A stretch of 64,000 nt of DNA, from NCBI GenBank assembly GCA_940671915.1, contig CALNVZ010000381.1, forward strand, positions 134,611-198,610. Direction: 5' to 3'. The stretch is from Paracentrotus lividus (lineage: Eukaryota > Echinodermata > Echinoidea > Camarodonta > Echinidae). A program made the translations under genes and the position numbers. This document shows positions 34,881 through 45,765 of this stretch, in pieces (position 1 is the first letter of the stretch; each line of letters opens with the position of its first letter). The notes under the pieces were generated by a model. The model was not told where the DNA came from. It was given only the letters and a program-made list of their open reading frames with translations, and did no database searches.

Positions 34881-35599
34881 CCTGAACAACACTTAAATTT
34901 CACTCAAGAACAGTTTTCTGAATTGGAAAATTTTGAGGAGCGTCAGTCAAGCATCAGCTACAGAATATATCATTCACTTGAAGTAGATTAGTGGTGTTGC
35001 TATAAACACATATAAAGATGCTTTCATTTATAAGTAGGTATAAACAAATATGGTTGATAAAACAAAAATTATGTGATGTACAGTCTGTCATTTTATTTAT
35101 TTTGATCTCTTTTGCACTTAAAAAAAAAAAGTTCTCCAAAGGCCTTAACAATTGATTAACAATTACTTTGGTCCTTTTCATTGCCTATGGCGTAATGTGG
35201 GGGGGGGGGTTCAAGAATAGTAGATGAATATGATAACTTCTTTGGTATTGCTTTGAAAGGCAAGAACATTACAAAAGAAAATGCTTCATATTGATAGCTC
35301 CTGAAATGGAATAGGCTAGACTCTGTCCATATATGGTCTTATACTCAGTGAGAGCACCTTTACCTTTTAATCCTCATGCATGTTACTGGCAATGAGTCTT
35401 CAGCAGAGGCTGCAGAGCGTTTTTGACAGTGGAGGGGGGGGGGTTATCTGTGGTAATCTTCGCACTTTTGTACACATTTGCACAAAAAAAAAGTGGGGGG
35501 GGGGGGCTGCAGCCCCACGAGCCCCCATGGCCCCTCTTCAGTATTAAATTTTCATCATGATAGTAAATGTGCATTTATATCTCTGTCTGAACTTCTATA

Positions 35600-35601
35600 G
35601 A

Positions 35602-35635
<34 letters not shown>

Positions 35636-35815
35636 CCTCTCTCTTTCTCTCTCTCTTTCTCTTTCTTTAGCTCACTCTTTCTCTTTCTCTAGCTCTCTCT
35701 CTCTCTCTCCTTCTCTCCCGAAATCTCTCTCTCATTTTCTTTCTCTTCCCTCTCTCATTCTTGTTATCTCTATTATATAAAGCATTGCAACCAGGTGCTT
35801 CATTAACTTGTTTGT

Positions 35816-35850
<35 letters not shown>
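35600..35850. repeat. (CT)n and (GT)n microsatellites
   Basis: A long imperfect CTCTCT/TTTCTC tract runs from 35600 to about 35760, and a GTGTGT tract lies at about 35813-35849. Short frames across this region are artefacts of the repeats. Confidence 0.9.
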
Positions 35851-35852
<2 letters not shown>

Positions 35853-37892
35853 AACTTGAAATTCCAAAAGATTGAAAGAGAAAGGTTCCTTATTGACTTT
35901 TCTTTAAACAATTTTTCATACCTTACAATAAAAATAATACTGGTTGGCACAGGTGATGCCAAAACAAATAATAATGATAATACAATAATAATACCACAAA
36001 ATCTATATAATTTTATTTTTTCATAGAAATTTTTAAAGACAACTTGCCTACCCAAACCATCAACCCTTACAGATTCTATCATTCATGCTCTATCTAAACA
36101 TTTTCTCTTATTGTTTCATAGTACTGTCTCATTACTTCCACTGTCTCACATGTTAAGTTCAATTGAATACCGGTATTACAAAAACATGCAATTCATGAAA
36201 AGATTGAATAGTATCCAAGTTTGTTTTGTATGATTTATTGCATCAATAAAATTACAATATTTTCACATGTATTCATGAAAGATTAAGACAATTTACACCA
36301 AAATCAAGTTAATGAATAAAAAATGTAACATCAAACTAATTGTGTCAATGTTCAATGCATGCAGGATATATTTCAAATTATTATCTTCTTTCACAATATT
36401 CAAAGGACCTACATTGTCCAACTATAATGTATCAAATGTGACTTGGAATCTCAAAACAAACAAAAACTTGAAAATCTCATATCCTCGGATTTCACCAAAA
36501 TCTGAAAGAGTAAAATCTAAGCTTTAAAATGATATATCACTTCCCAAAATTGAAGCTTTTAAACCCATTTAATTTAGTAAATGAAAAGAGTGGGTAAGTA
36601 TGTCCTGATTTAATGAATAAGGAGAAAATGAGGTGTAAAGGTTGGGGTTATCCAAGCATGCGAGTGAAGCAAACTTCAGAAAAACTGTTTAAATCGTATC
36701 ATCTACTGTTGTTTATACTCTCAAATTTTGATATAAGATAGAGTAAAGATCACTCTTTCAGAAACTACAAAAATCTAAAAATTTATTTTTCAAAAAAAAA
36801 ATAGAGTTACAACTTTGGAGACTCCCTACAGAGAATAATACTCTGCGACTTTTTGTTGGTTTTGAGATTCCAAGTCACAAATGTAAAATTCATAGAAAAA
36901 TCATTAAACAACTTAACCCCGATAGGGCAGGTTAATTTGGTCAACTCATTCTGCCCACTGAAATCTCAGGACAAGTTCAACAAAAATCAGTAATCAAAAC
37001 ATAATCTTGTACAATATTATTATTATTATTATTATTTATTTGACCTAAAAGAATACATGTTTTATACAATACAATACAAGAGGTGACATACAATGTAAAA
37101 TCATGACATAATTATACAAAAACACAAACAGAAAGATTACAAGAGAGAAATGAACAGTGCTACATGTTGGTCAGGGGTGACAAATGCATAATAAAATAGC
37201 TGTTGCTCGGAAGCATGTCACCCCACACACGTAGCACTGACAATAAAATTGGCATTAACATCATAAATACATAACTAAAACTACAGATAAACATAAAAAT
37301 AGTATATATATACATCAGAATCTGAACAAAAGCAAGATGGTTGACATGAATAATATATACTAGACATTGAAACAATTGAAAAAAGTATTGAAGTTACACC
37401 ATAAAATTTTATCATGTTGTTGTTGTTTTTTTAGTTTTTACGATGCTTTCATTCATAATATTTATGTACATCAAGTTAAAGTTCAGATTTTCTTTGAAGT
37501 TAGAGGCTTGCTTGGTGGATAAATATTGTGAGGAGGTTTATGGTTCACCATGTGGTTAGTCCTGAAAAGGACTTTTTGAGAGAGTAGAAGAGATAACAGA
37601 GAGTTACAGAGAGTAGAAAATTGATAGGTGAGATAGAGAGTAGTGAATATATTATTCTTTCCTGTGAACCAGATGAAAAGGCATGAGGCGAGAAAGGCTT
37701 GTGGTAGTAGTAGTAGTAGTAGTGGAGATGTTTCGGACAGGTTAACTTGTGTGAGTTAAAGTTTTTGAAAATTAAATTATTAAAATCCACAGTTTTAATC
37801 CTCTTGACCTAAGACCCCATCAGATAATTAAGAAAAGGGGGAATGTAAATTACTGTTCATTGTTTGAGACATGGATCCGTATTAATAGTCAT

Positions 37893-38579
37893 TTACGCAA
37901 GAAATAGTTTCTTGTATACCAAGATATTGCCTCCATCGCAGGCTATGAGGTTACCAGAAGGAGTGATGGTGCATAGGCTATTAATGAAGGAAGATCCTGT
38001 TGCTTTGTATTCCACGATGCCCCAAAGTGCCTGGATGTCACCATCATGCGACACTTGATCAACTGCATAGATATCACGCTTTGCATCCCGGTATGTGAGG
38101 TTGAGTGTGTCTGTCAGTTTGTCAATGTGACACCATGCATCCCACCACTCATTATGCTTTATGGTAGCCTTCTTCTCTCCTGATCTTGAGATGACAGTGA
38201 ATACATTCCTACCTGTATCTACAATGATATCACCTGATGACAAGGCTTGTATCTCACCAAGCACCTTCTTGCCCTGTATCGTAATAGTGTGCTCTATGTT
38301 ACCATCAGCAGGGTTGATGTTGTAGATATTAGACTGGCCAATCTGAGCAGCAAGGATCATCCCATCCTTGTCAACATCAATGTAGACTGTGGATGACCAA
38401 TTTGTCCTCTCGAACCAGAGTGTGCCATAGATCCTCGGGATCGAGATGTCTCTAACCACCTTCCATTGTCTGTCATAGATAGTGATGAATCCATCGAGGC
38501 TGTCACCCTTCAAGTCTGTTCTCCCCTTGCCACACACTATTAAGTCACTGTCTATTGGGGCACATGATGTAACAAACAT
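37893..38579 (-). pseudogene. B-box gene copy B, 5'-truncated by DIRS-B
   Basis: A 228-codon frame that aligns from its second residue with the carboxy-terminal ~210 residues of copy A (SCAPIDSDLIVCGK against SCVPIDNDLIVCGK, through to the end ILVYKK). The reading frame is intact within the fragment. Its upstream end coincides with the left end of the DIRS element at 38580: the first Met codon (38577-38579) sits at the junction. The B-box, coiled coil and first propeller blades are absent. They are not found on the far side of the DIRS element either, so this is more than a simple split. Cannot make a complete protein. A transcript from the DIRS terminal repeat could in principle read into it, which is untested. 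Confidence 0.9.
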
Positions 38580-38765
38580 ATTTACTTCAAAAGAATGATA
38601 TATTTGCCTACTTTGCTATTCGTCCTCGAATCGCTTGCCAACCGAATACTATAACCCCGAGAAAATTTTGCCCTATTGTTTCTATCCTATAACCCCCCCG
38701 CCAAACATAAAGGGCGCCCTCTCCCGATAGGCTACCCGCCAACAAACCTTTCTATTATCTTCCTC
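38580..38765 (+). repeat. DIRS-B left inverted terminal repeat
   Basis: Starts ATTTACTTCAAAAGAATG and contains CGCCAAACATAAAGGGCGCC and TACCCGCCAACAAACC. Reverse complement at about 44920-45120. Confidence 0.9.
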
Positions 38766-39199
38766 TTTTCTCTTTCGCTGCCGTGAGAGTAACAACCTCG
38801 AGTTTTTTGTCCACCTAAAAACGGGTTTGATATTGCAATTTTGTGATATATTTTGGCTTGTTTTTGGGTTATATTGTTGCTAGACTTCTTAGAGGTCTAG
38901 TCTATCTGTGAAATTTGAGTGTTTTGTCATTATTTTGGTGGCCGTTTGCGTGTTTTTGTACGTGTAAATCGGCGACATCGCCTCCCCTTTTTCCACTTAA
39001 CTTTGTGTAGTATTGGACCGCCGGGGTTTCGGGCTCCTTGTTAGTGCATTCTCGCACCTTTACAATTGGGTGCCTGGGTCTTAGTGGGGCTTTTGTTATT
39101 GTTCTCCCGTTCTTTATAAGCATTCTTGACTCTTTCTTCCTTAGTAGTTTGAGTCTTTTCTTCGTTTGTATAATAATTTTTCTGTGTTCTGTTTTCAGG

Positions 39200-41786
39200 A
39201 TGGCGGAAAATTTCCTCCTTAAAGTTACAAAGTCGCAGAAGACAAGGAAACCTTCTACTAGACGTGTTTTTTCTGAAGACAACTCAGAAACGCCTCATCG
39301 TTTTGTGAAAGACCTAGACGAAAGTGGGAAGGAGCCGCCGGCTAAAAGAAAGCGGAGTTCCAGATCTTCGAGCAGTGAAATAAAGTCGGGATTCTAAACC
39401 CCGCCCGGGGGCGAGTATGGACCGGTGGCAGTCGGTAAGCCCACACCCACGGTTCTGCGAGCCCCCGGAAAGTCGTCGTGGGAGTCGCTCAGCGAACTCC
39501 TGGGGAAGGTTCAGTCGCCTATCGTCGGCCGACCCAGTGACGCACCCGGAACCGATCTTGGTAAGCGATCGGGGACGGCAACTCTGAGTATGAGTCTCAG
39601 TTCGCCTGTGCACTCGGTGGGAGTTGTAGTATCGATTGATCGATCGAAGGTTGCTTTGCCTCCTGAGAGAGATCTTAACACGATCGATAACGGATCGGTA
39701 TCGTCTGAGACGATCGGTATCCAACAGGTATCGGTATCGGAGGGATCGATCGCTAAAGATCCGATTCCCGACAATTCGATCATTCCTAGATCGATCATTC
39801 CGGAATCGATTCCCCTGGGATCGATCACTAAAGGATCGATACCCTCGGGATCGATCACAGATGAATCGATCAACCCAGTATCGATCGCTAAAAATGGTAT
39901 CGATCACAGACAGATCGGCGATAGCGGGATCGATCGCAAATCGTCCGATTTTTTTTCGGAACCGATCATCAATCGATCGATTCCTTCGGGAAGATCGTTT
40001 TCTGAGGAATCTACTTCGCCGGATTCGATCTCAAATAGATCGATCGCGTCGACTTCTAAACGCAGAATGGTTTTGATTCCCATGGAAGCTTCGTCTGATG
40101 GACCGAGTCAAAACTTCGTTTCGACTATTGAAGGGTCAAATCAGTGGCTGGTTAACCCTGAATCGGGTTTGATGGAGTGTTCTTCTAATTCAACATCGAA
40201 TTACACCAGAGTGTTCAAAAAAGTGGAACCCACTTCTGCACATTGGTCGGGCATTCGTTTGCTTCCGAGTTCACCGAAACCCGTCTACACCAAATCCAAA
40301 GCTCCAGCGGCTCTAGGAGCCCCTCCCCCAGTCGCGAAAGTGTCTTCAACTCCTTCGATTTTGGCGGAGCTAGGAGAACCTCCGGAGGGAGCTCTCTAAT
40401 GGTATAAGAGATTGTTAGAAGCGAGCAAACGTTTGTCAGGTTCACAGATACCTACGCAAACAACTCAAGTGCAGGACGCACAGCCCAACCTACTCGTCCC
40501 CAACAGGGAGCTGATGTTGGTAGATACTCGACATGAAGAATTTCAGGAGTCTTCTAGTGAAGGAGAGGAAGAGATTTTCACCACGGATCATCACTCCAAT
40601 CCTTCGCATCGCTCACTGGGGCCTCATTTTGAGGACACTGATCGACACAGCCTCGTCAATGTACCTTCGACAGAATGGATAGATAATCAAATCCCGCAAG
40701 AACAGGATTGTGATTCTGAGGGAGATACCCCAGGTCAAGGTCAGCCACGGCTGAAACTTCCGGAGAGAATCTTAGGCTTCTTTAAGAAATACGCACCGGA
40801 AGCCGGATTCGAGCCGGAGGAGAAGCAAGGGCGGAAGGGATTCTTGGCTAGAAGTTCAGAAAAAAAATCAGAATTTCAGACTTAGGCTCCCGGAGACACA
40901 CAAAGAAGAGTTGAAAGGGGCAGCCAAGGTCTCCAAAGCGCAGGTAAAGTCTTTAAGTAGACTAGCTTCCCAATTCTGTTTCATCAAAGAAGACGAAGAT
41001 CGTTTCCTTTCTAGTAAGACTCTTTCTGCGGAGCTCATCAAGACCGCGTCCAGGAAGAACGTTTACAAGTCGCATCTCGCGGACAAGAAAGGCGCAGAAA
41101 GGGCTCAGTCGATATCTACGGGAGTCAGACTTTCTGTAATCAACGATATGCTTATCGAGTTACTAGCTGCGTCAGAGGAACTAAACATCTCGACGGAGGA
41201 TAGAGATGAGATTCTAGAAGCTCTAAGAGAGGTGTCCTCGTTGATGGTGTCCCAAATGGCTGTGGTCCAATACACTTCGGACAGAGAGCGCAGGGAAGGC
41301 ATTATGATGAGACTCAACATTCAGGAATCTTTGATCCCGGACATGCTGGACAGGATCCCAGTTGACTCACCCTTCCTCTGTGGGGATGATTTCTCGGAGG
41401 TCTTCAAGAAGGAGATCGAAGCTCAGAAGAAGGCTAAAGAGCTTTCAGAATCCGTGAGGGAAGTTAGGAAACAGACGTCGACTCCTTTCAAACCTCAATC
41501 GGGTCTGTTCCAGCAGCCGCTTAAGTCTTTCAGTACAAGCTCTAGGAAGCGGAAGTCCGATCAGAGCTCGAGATCGCACCAGTCTTCACAAGCTCAGTAC
41601 TCGCAGCGCCAATATACGTATCAGGATCAACCTAAGAATGTTGAACCTAGGAACGGAGCCCCACATCAATCCCAGCGAGCTCGTGGGGGCCGTAGTGGAC
41701 CCAAGGGTCGAGGAAACAGTAGAAACAACTCAGGATCTTCCTCAACCACTCAGCCCTTTCGTAGGGGAGGGAAGCACCTCAGGTGA
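39200..41786 (+). pseudogene. DIRS-B gag (two stops and one frameshift)
   Basis: ATG at 39200, just after a TTTTCAG acceptor-like site, opens MAENFLLKVTKSQ. The frame reads to TAA 39395-39397, continues in the same frame to TAA 40397-40399, and on to 40885. An indel in the A8 run near 40865 then moves it to the frame that runs to 41786. Parts in order: a basic Ser-rich start; a pentapeptide-repeat region at about 39730-40050 with Ile at every fifth position (NSI, RSI, ESI, GSI, KGSI); an acidic segment (SSSEGEEEIF); the conserved block EELKGAAKVSKAQVKSL; NIQESLIPDMLDRIP; and a Ser/Gln/Arg/Gly-rich basic tail. This would be the structural protein. The tail overlaps the start of the RT frame by ~150 bases, as in other DIRS elements. 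Confidence 0.8.
39635..40055 (+). repeat. GATCGAT-rich 15-bp-period repeat inside gag
   Basis: About thirty GATC words occur in ~420 bases, mostly as TCGATC or GATCGAT spaced about 15 bases apart. The period encodes five-residue units ending in Ser-Ile. Because the core word is palindromic, other frames and the opposite strand are also open over much of the stretch (for example 39314-39907 minus). Confidence 0.85.
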
Positions 41787-42735
41787 CTTCCCATCAGCGT
41801 TTGGGGATTCAGGGGTACCGGTAGGAGGCCGGCTTCGGTACTTCCGCTCGAAATGGGAAGCAATCACAAGCGATGTCTTCATTCTATCAGTAATAAGAGA
41901 CGGACTCAAGATCGATCTGGAGGAACCTCTTCCCGGAGGTGTTCTCAGGAGCCGTCAACCCATTCTATCTCCGCTTTTCCAGGAGCACATCTCCAAGGAA
42001 ATCTCGGTACTCCTGGAAAAGGAGGCGATAGAAGAGGTCACAATATACAAGAGCTTGTGCCTGTCTCCCATTTTCGTGATCCCCAAACGCGGAGGCTCAC
42101 TTCGAGTGATCCTCAACATGAAGGCCATAAACAAATTCATAGCTCAGTCTCATTTCCGCATGGACAATTTAGCCACAATTCTCCCAACCTTAGGAAATCA
42201 GGATCTAGCAGTATCAATAGACCTTCAGGATGCATACTTCCACGTCCCCATGCATCTTTCTGCGAGAAATCTTCTAGGATTCCAGTTCGGAGGGAAGACC
42301 TTCAGATACAAAGCTCTCCCCTTCGGTCTTCGACCCGCTCCGAGAGTCTTCACCAGAATTATAGGGACTCTGATGTCCTTCCTCAGAGGTCGAGGACTGA
42401 GGATCTTTGCTTATCTGGACGACTGGATTTTAGTAGCGAACTCGGAGGAACGTCTCAAAGATCATTTGGAGTTTCTAATCTCGACCACTCAAGAGTTGGG
42501 CTTCATCATAAACTGGAAGAAGTCGGAACTGGTTCCTTCACGTACGCCCACCTATTTCGGGGCTCAACTGGACTTAGCGAACAGTCTGGCAAAACCCAGC
42601 CTAGAGAGAGTAGAGACTCTGATCAACCTAGCGAGATCCTTGGTTTCAGCAAGAAGAATCCAAGCGGTAACATGGCAAAGGTGGTTAGGTTACCTAGCGA
42701 GCCTAGTGGACTTATTCCGGATTGCAGACTTTTGA
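41638..42735 (+). pseudogene. DIRS-B reverse transcriptase
   Basis: A 365-codon frame overlapping the gag tail. Blocks in order: GGRLRYFRSKW (residues about 64-74), LSPIFVIPKRGGSLRVILNM, then the motif A block SIDLQDAYFHVPM with the first catalytic aspartates, PFGLRPAPRVFTR, catalytic YLDD at bases 42412-42423, ELVPSRTPTYFGAQLD and WQRWLGYLASLVD. All RT catalytic aspartates are present. The frame stops early at 42733-42735. The RNase H part continues in the next frame from the same point, so one base appears to be missing near 42713 (the sequence encoding VDL followed by IPDCRL). A single-base error in assembly would produce the same picture. The protein copies element RNA into DNA. Confidence 0.9.
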
Positions 42736-43643
42736 TGAGACCTTTCCAGATTCACCTTCTGAATCACTTCAAGCCGAACGTCAGTTCGCCTCGGAAGATG
42801 ATCCCTATACCGTCGGAGATGAAGATCCTGATTCATCAATGGCTAGACAAGGAATTCATTCTCCAAGGAAAGCTGTTCACTCGTCCTCTTCCGTCGATCA
42901 CGGTTACCACGGAATCGTCTCAGATAGGCTGGGGAGGTCATTGTCAGGGTCACATGATCTCAGGAGAATGGGATCTTCCAACACCCTTACCGCACATAAA
43001 CTTCCTGGAACTTCTAGCGGTATGGAAAGTCTTAATCCATTTCAGGGACCTGTGCTCAAACCGGACAGTTCTTATCTTGACGGACAACACAGTAGTGATG
43101 TCGTACATAAATCGACAAGGAGGTACACACTCCCTGACATTGAACAGATTAACCTTTCATCTGTGGAACTGGTGCAATCGAGAGAACATTGTTCCGGTCG
43201 CCTCACACATCCCAGGAGTGGAAAACGTGATAGCGGACTTCCTTTCGAGACGAAAGTGTCTTCCATCAGAATGGACGCTATCTCCGAGGATCTTCTCGCT
43301 ACTAAGCCAGAGATACGACCTCCAGATAGACCTCTTCGCGTCATCTATGAACAATAAGCTGCCGATGTTTTGCTCAAAGATAAAGGAGGAGAAGGCGACA
43401 GCGTGGGACACGTTCTCAATTCCCTGGACAGGTCTGAAGGCGTACGCGTTCCCTCCCTTCAAACTCATCCCACTAGTTTTCAGGAAGATTCGGGAGGACA
43501 GAGCATCGGTGATTCTCATCGCTCCGCACTGGCCCAGTCGGGCGTGGTTTCAAGATCTTCTTCCTCTATTGGTGGAGGAACCTTGGCAACTTCCGTGGTG
43601 CAAGGATCTTGTCTACCAACCAGTGTCAGAGATTCTCCACTAA
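42715..43643 (+). pseudogene. DIRS-B RNase H and Dam-like methyltransferase domain
   Basis: Continues the RT protein after the frame change, reading CRLLMRPFQIHLL. RNase H motifs follow. TVTTESSQIGWGG (near 42901) has Glu where the usual motif has Asp. HINFLELLAVWKVL carries the catalytic Glu. LILTDNTVVMSYINRQGG (near 43074) and VIADFLSR (near 43230) carry the later aspartates. The last ~110 residues (IDLFASSMNN, KAYAFPPFKLIPL, SVILIAPHWPSRAWF) match the methyltransferase-like segment reported in DIRS elements and related to phage Dam enzymes. The AFPPF motif occupies the place of the DPPY-type catalytic motif. Whether it methylates DNA is unknown. Confidence 0.85.
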
Positions 43644-44715
43644 CATCCGGAGCACCTCAGATTGACCGTCTGGCCGTTATCGGCGAATCGGCCAGGGCAG
43701 CAGGCTTCTCTGAACGTGCAGCCTCACTTCTAGTTGAAAGTAGAAGAGCCTCCACCAGAAAGGTCTACTCTTCAAGACTAAATGCCTTTATGGAATGGTG
43801 TGAAGAGAGGGGGATATCCCCAAGAGAAGCCTCTCTTCCGGCTATAGCTGACTTCATCATAGCTCTTTTCGACAAGGGAAAGTCACTATCTACGCTTAGA
43901 GGTTACAGATCAGCGATTTCGGCAATTCATCTAGGTTTTGGAGATGGATCATCGCGGTTTCTTCTGCTCCTCAATTATCAGCTCTGTTGCGTTCTCTATC
44001 ACTTAAGAGACCCAATTTCAGACCTTTAGTACCCTCTTAGAGTCTCCCAAAGGTTTTACAGATGCTAGCGAAGCCTCCTTTTGAACCACTCCATTCGGCA
44101 TCACTGCTAGACACAACGATAAAGACGTGCTTTCTCTTGGCAGTAGCATCAGGTCAACGAGTGAGCTCTTTACATGCTCTGTCTATCGCAAGAGGTCACA
44201 TAAGATGGGAGAATGGAGGTGTCCGTTTGATCCCCAACACGAAGTTTATCGCTAAAAACCAATCGGAAACCTCGGGGCCTGTAGAAATATTCCTTCGCCC
44301 CCTTACCAAGTTTTCGTCAATACAGGAGGATAAGGTATGGTGCCCGGTGAGGGTCCTAAAGTGGTACCTGGACAAAGTAAAAAATCTACGAAAATCAGAT
44401 CAACTGTTCGTAATTTCTAAAGAACCATTCTCTCCAGCTTCAAAAAGCACCATATCCAGATGGATAGTAGCAGCCATCAAAGCTGCAGGACCTAGTGCCA
44501 GAGTCCCTGACACTAACCTCAGAGCTCACGACACTAGAGGCATTAGCTCATCGTGGGCCCTTTTCCAGGGTGTCTCTGTAGATGAAATATGCAGAGCAGC
44601 TTACTGGAGAAGTCAATATTCATTTACAACATACTACCTGAAGGATGTCTCCGCTGTGGAGGGAAAATTTTCCATAGTTCCTATCCGAGCGGCAGCATCT
44701 TCCATAGCCAACTAA
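43610..44715 (+). pseudogene. DIRS-B tyrosine recombinase (one frameshift, one stop)
   Basis: The amino-terminal core-binding part lies in the frame ending at 44029 (SRLNAFMEWCEERG, PAIADFIIALFDKGKS, LRGYRSAISAIHLG). An extra CG near 43954 shifts the frame, and TAG at 44038-44040 stands where Trp is expected (PS-stop-SLPKVLQ). The catalytic part then runs from 44041 to 44715. SGQRVSSLHAL has the first Arg, LRAHDTRGISSS has the H-x-x-R box, and YSFTTYYLKDV has the nucleophile Tyr. Catalytic residues are therefore all present and only two lesions separate this copy from an intact frame. It would integrate the circular DNA form without making target duplications. Confidence 0.9.
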
Positions 44716-44760
44716 AGCTGTAGGGTGTCCCTCCCCAGTACAACATCGGTGCTGGTCGTA

Positions 44761-44854
44761 TAGCAAAGTAGGCAAATATATCATTCTTTTGAAGTAAATC
44801 ATAAAATTATCACTAATTTTATTATTTACAATAAAGAATTATATATTTGCCTAC
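44761..44854 (+). repeat. DIRS-B internal complementary region
   Basis: The first half (TAGCAAAGTAGGCAAAT to TTTTGAAGTAAATC) is the reverse complement of the left end. The second half (ATAAAATTATCACTAATT to ATATTTGCCTAC) is the reverse complement of the right end. Same organisation as in DIRS-A and preceded by the same phrase CGGTGCTGGTCGTA. Confidence 0.9.
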
Positions 44855-44919
44855 AATCCCTCCCTCATCCCCGGTCCATTAACTACATGGATGTTTAGGT
44901 GGAACGAGTAAAGAGTATA

Positions 44920-45120
44920 TAGGAAGGTTTGTTGGCGGGTAGCCTATCGGGAGAGGGCACCCTTTATGTTTGGCGGGGGGGGGTGGTGGGTATTAGTAGT
45001 AACAATAGGGCAAATTTCTCAGAGTTTAGTATCGGCTTGGCAGCGATTCGAGGACGAATAGCAAAGTAGGCAAATATATAATTCTTTATTGTAAATAATA
45101 AAATTAGTGATAATTTTTAT
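44920..45120 (-). repeat. DIRS-B right inverted terminal repeat
   Basis: Complement of the left repeat, including GGTTTGTTGGCGGGTAGCC and a G9 run. The outer end finishes TTGTAAATAATAAAATTAG then TGATAATTTTTAT at 45120. Confidence 0.9.
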
Positions 45121-45613
45121 ATTTAGTATTATTTTATTGTATTTGTTTATTTCAAAAATTTACAGTACATGTATAAATATGAATAAGCATTTGGTAAATT
45201 GAGCCAAGAAATAGCTATTTAAAAATGATCGAGGTTGGCCCTGTTCAATATCATGCATATTTTATCATGTGTATTCATTTACGAGATGACATAAGTCAAA
45301 CATATCTGTATAGAACAAAGTAAACTATTGTTCTATCATAGTTTTACAATATCTATACTATTTAAACTATTTACATACATGTATGTTAATGAAGGTAAAT
45401 GTAATGTAGAACATTAGTGAATATATTATGCAAGAGCCCAAAGATTTCCTTGATTTGCATTTTCTGTATTGTAGGTTTGAGACATGCATTATTCATCTAT
45501 ACATGATATTTGTACATTATTCATAGATATTTCTATTGTAATGCAGACCCAGGTTCCCCCTTAGAATTGAATTCAAGTATATACATATAGAAACTGCGCA
45601 TTATAAATTTCCA

Positions 45614-45614
<1 letters not shown>

Positions 45615-45649
<35 letters not shown>
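45615..45649. repeat. (TTA)n microsatellite
   Basis: Eleven to twelve trinucleotide units. Confidence 0.9.
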
Positions 45650-45687
45650 GAGTTTCACGTATTGGCTTTGATGTTAAATTACCGCAT

Positions 45688-45765
45688 GATATTTGTACAT
45701 GTATACAATGTAGCAAAATGTTGCCTTCATTGCAGGCAATGACATAACCAGGAGTGATGAGGAAT
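45688..45765 (-). pseudogene. 3'-end relic of a B-box gene copy
   Basis: The plus-strand stretch (GTATACAATGTAGCAAAATG, TTGCCTTCATTGCAGGCAATGA, ACCAGGAGTGATGAGG) aligns with the final ~75 bases of copies A, B and D. There the equivalent text is GTATACCAAGATATTGCCTC, then CATCGCAGGCTATGAGG, then ACCAGAAGGAGTGATGG. The frame is lost through small indels, and nothing further upstream of the gene is recognisable. Confidence 0.6.

Larger units (their letters stand above)
33927..37892. other. Intergenic between copies A and B, mostly simple sequence
   Basis: No gene recognised. It contains an imperfect minisatellite at 34600-34880, pyrimidine and GT microsatellites at 35600-35850, a (TAT)n at about 37017-37038 and a (GTA)n at about 37701-37721. 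The many short frames are low-complexity. Confidence 0.5.
38580..45120 (+). mobile_element. DIRS-type retrotransposon, copy B (full length, nearly intact)
   Basis: 6.54 kb with inverted terminal repeats, gag, RT, RNase H, Dam-like domain, tyrosine recombinase and internal complementary region in canonical DIRS order. All catalytic blocks of RT and recombinase are readable. Visible defects are two stops and one A-run frameshift in gag, one frameshift between RT and RNase H, and one frameshift plus one stop in the recombinase. It is inserted at the 5' break of B-box gene copy B. It belongs to a family different from DIRS-A: the layout is the same, but the terminal repeats diverge in sequence. 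No target duplication is seen, as expected for recombinase-mediated integration. Confidence 0.95.

Noticed and set aside
35601..35867. 66-codon His-Thr and Arg-Glu repeat frame
   Set aside because: Pure translation of (GT)n and (CT)n microsatellites.
39314..39907. 197-codon minus-strand frame rich in DRS and R repeats opposite the DIRS-B gag
   Set aside because: Produced by the palindromic TCGATCGA period; the plus-strand frame is the one continuous with the gag start.
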